A stretch of DNA of 52,705 bases from CAZGUG01 sp964625335 (GTDB taxonomy: Bacteria; Bacillota; Clostridia; Ch29): the NCBI GenBank assembly GCA_964625335.1, contig CAZVBE010000014.1, positions 1-52,705 on the forward strand, read 5' to 3'. The position numbers and the translations under genes were made by a program. The notes beneath the pieces are model-generated. The model searched no databases. It saw nothing but the letters and a program-made list of their open reading frames with translations, and was not told where the DNA came from. This document shows positions 52,253 to 52,705 of the stretch, in pieces; position 1 is the first letter of the stretch; every line of letters begins with the position of its first letter.

Positions 52253-52705
52253 TTACTTGCTTTTCACAAAACCCTTTTCATCAGTCTTTATCACAATGTC
52301 ATCACCGAATCTCCCACCACGCAGAATATATCCTCCGTCTTTTGTCTGTTGGACTGATTTAAAAGTATGCCGTTCATCCCTATTATCCTTATCAGCTTCA
52401 AAGCTTCGTGACCAAATCTCCTTTCCCATTTCATCAGTTTTTAATAACCATCCGAGTTCAGATGCTTCACCAACAATAATATAACCTCCATCATTTGTTT
52501 GCTGAACTGAACTGAATTCATCACTTGGTTCTGCCCTGCTTGCTGAATAAGGCTTTGTTGCAAAGGTCTGTGACCAGACATCGTTACCCATGTTATCAGT
52601 TTTGAAAAGCCAACCATAATAACTGATAGCAGTACCATATGCTCCATATTGAGTCAAGCCCAAATTAGTGTGTAAATTCCTCGGTAACATTTTTGTAAGC
52701 CTATG
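52253..52705 (-). CDS. Partial surface protein of VQQTxDGGYI repeats
   Basis: The 3' end of a gene whose start lies beyond the right edge; the frame is open to the last base. At least three repeat units of about 45-50 residues are visible (YGWLFKTDNMGNDVWSQTF; SVQQTNDGGYIIVGEASE with GWLLKTDEMGKEIWSRSF; SVQQTKDGGYILRGG with DIVIKTDEKG). Such repeats occur in cell-surface and secreted proteins of clostridia and methanogens and probably fold as beta-propeller-like blades. The end KGFVKSK and stop shows no wall anchor at this terminus. Confidence 0.85.
   Translation of the reverse strand, partial: HRLTKMLPRNLHTNLGLTQYGAYGTAISYYGWLFKTDNMGNDVWSQTFATKPYSASRAEPSDEFSSVQQTNDGGYIIVGEASELGWLLKTDEMGKEIWSRSFEADKDNRDERHTFKSVQQTKDGGYILRGGRFGDDIVIKTDEKGFVKSK

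Overview
The window looks like the chromosome of an anaerobic, low-to-moderate GC Clostridia-type Firmicute. The reasons are strong AGGAGG-type ribosome binding sites with frequent TTG/GTG starts, sigma-A-like promoters, lipoproteins and S-layer-homology (SLH) surface proteins, an oxygen-sensitive glycyl radical enzyme, and several amino-acid and peptide-use genes. No rRNA, tRNA, CRISPR array, complete insertion sequence or phage module is visible.

Layout. 1-1243: decayed genes (a PEP-utilising-enzyme tail and a frameshifted nitroreductase). 1259-4548: an ECF sigma factor with its own ECF-type promoter, an overlapping small membrane protein (possible anti-sigma factor) and a large membrane-anchored TPR protein. 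4586-9691: small flavin-binding proteins, a GH18-SLH surface glycosidase, an AEC permease and a glyoxalase-like remnant. 9854-11721: an RNA methyltransferase and an unusual cis-prenyltransferase. 11775-16038: trans-4-hydroxy-L-proline dehydratase (HypD) with its radical-SAM activase, then a prolyl-tRNA editing protein and a Memo-like fragment. 16168-20862: a complete branched-chain amino-acid-type ABC importer (LivF, G, M, H, K). 21430-24963: a lone PglX-type adenine methyltransferase. 25004-25943: a DUF1893 / ECF S-component pair. 26157-28637: a four-part CoA-disulfide reductase/rhodanese/TusA/DsrE-like fusion.

28899-42762 is rich in exported peptidases: two C69 dipeptidases, a P1 (DmpA-type) peptidase, an M28 peptidase, a truncated M14 carboxypeptidase and a DUF3810 membrane protein with HExxH. 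Interspersed are a thioredoxin-reductase-like flavoprotein, an amidohydrolase, a second ECF-like sigma factor with cysteine clusters, and a cyclase-family hydrolase. The P1 gene and M14 remnant lie between two 150-bp direct repeats of about 95% identity. With HypDE and the Liv importer, this suggests an organism living on peptides and amino acids.

43036-46114 mixes intact small genes (DUF2935, a small membrane protein) with decay: a membrane-domain fragment resembling HgcA-type corrinoid proteins, and remains of a 5-oxoprolinase (pxpB/pxpC) locus fused to a TRAP permease tail. 46174 to the right edge is a surface-protein region: a zinc-ribbon/TPR membrane protein, a lipoprotein, an SLH-Big2-RICIN-C39-like secreted protein, and a repeat protein of VQQTxDGGYI units running off the window. 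Degenerate pieces of these units and a duplicated C-terminal fragment lie between the genes, pointing to active recombination.

The most notable items are the orphan PglX, the HypED unit, the four-domain sulfur-transfer fusion, the 150-bp repeats around the P1 peptidase, the decayed HgcA-like and pxp/TRAP loci, and the scrambled surface-repeat region. I did not find a clearly complete new multi-gene system.
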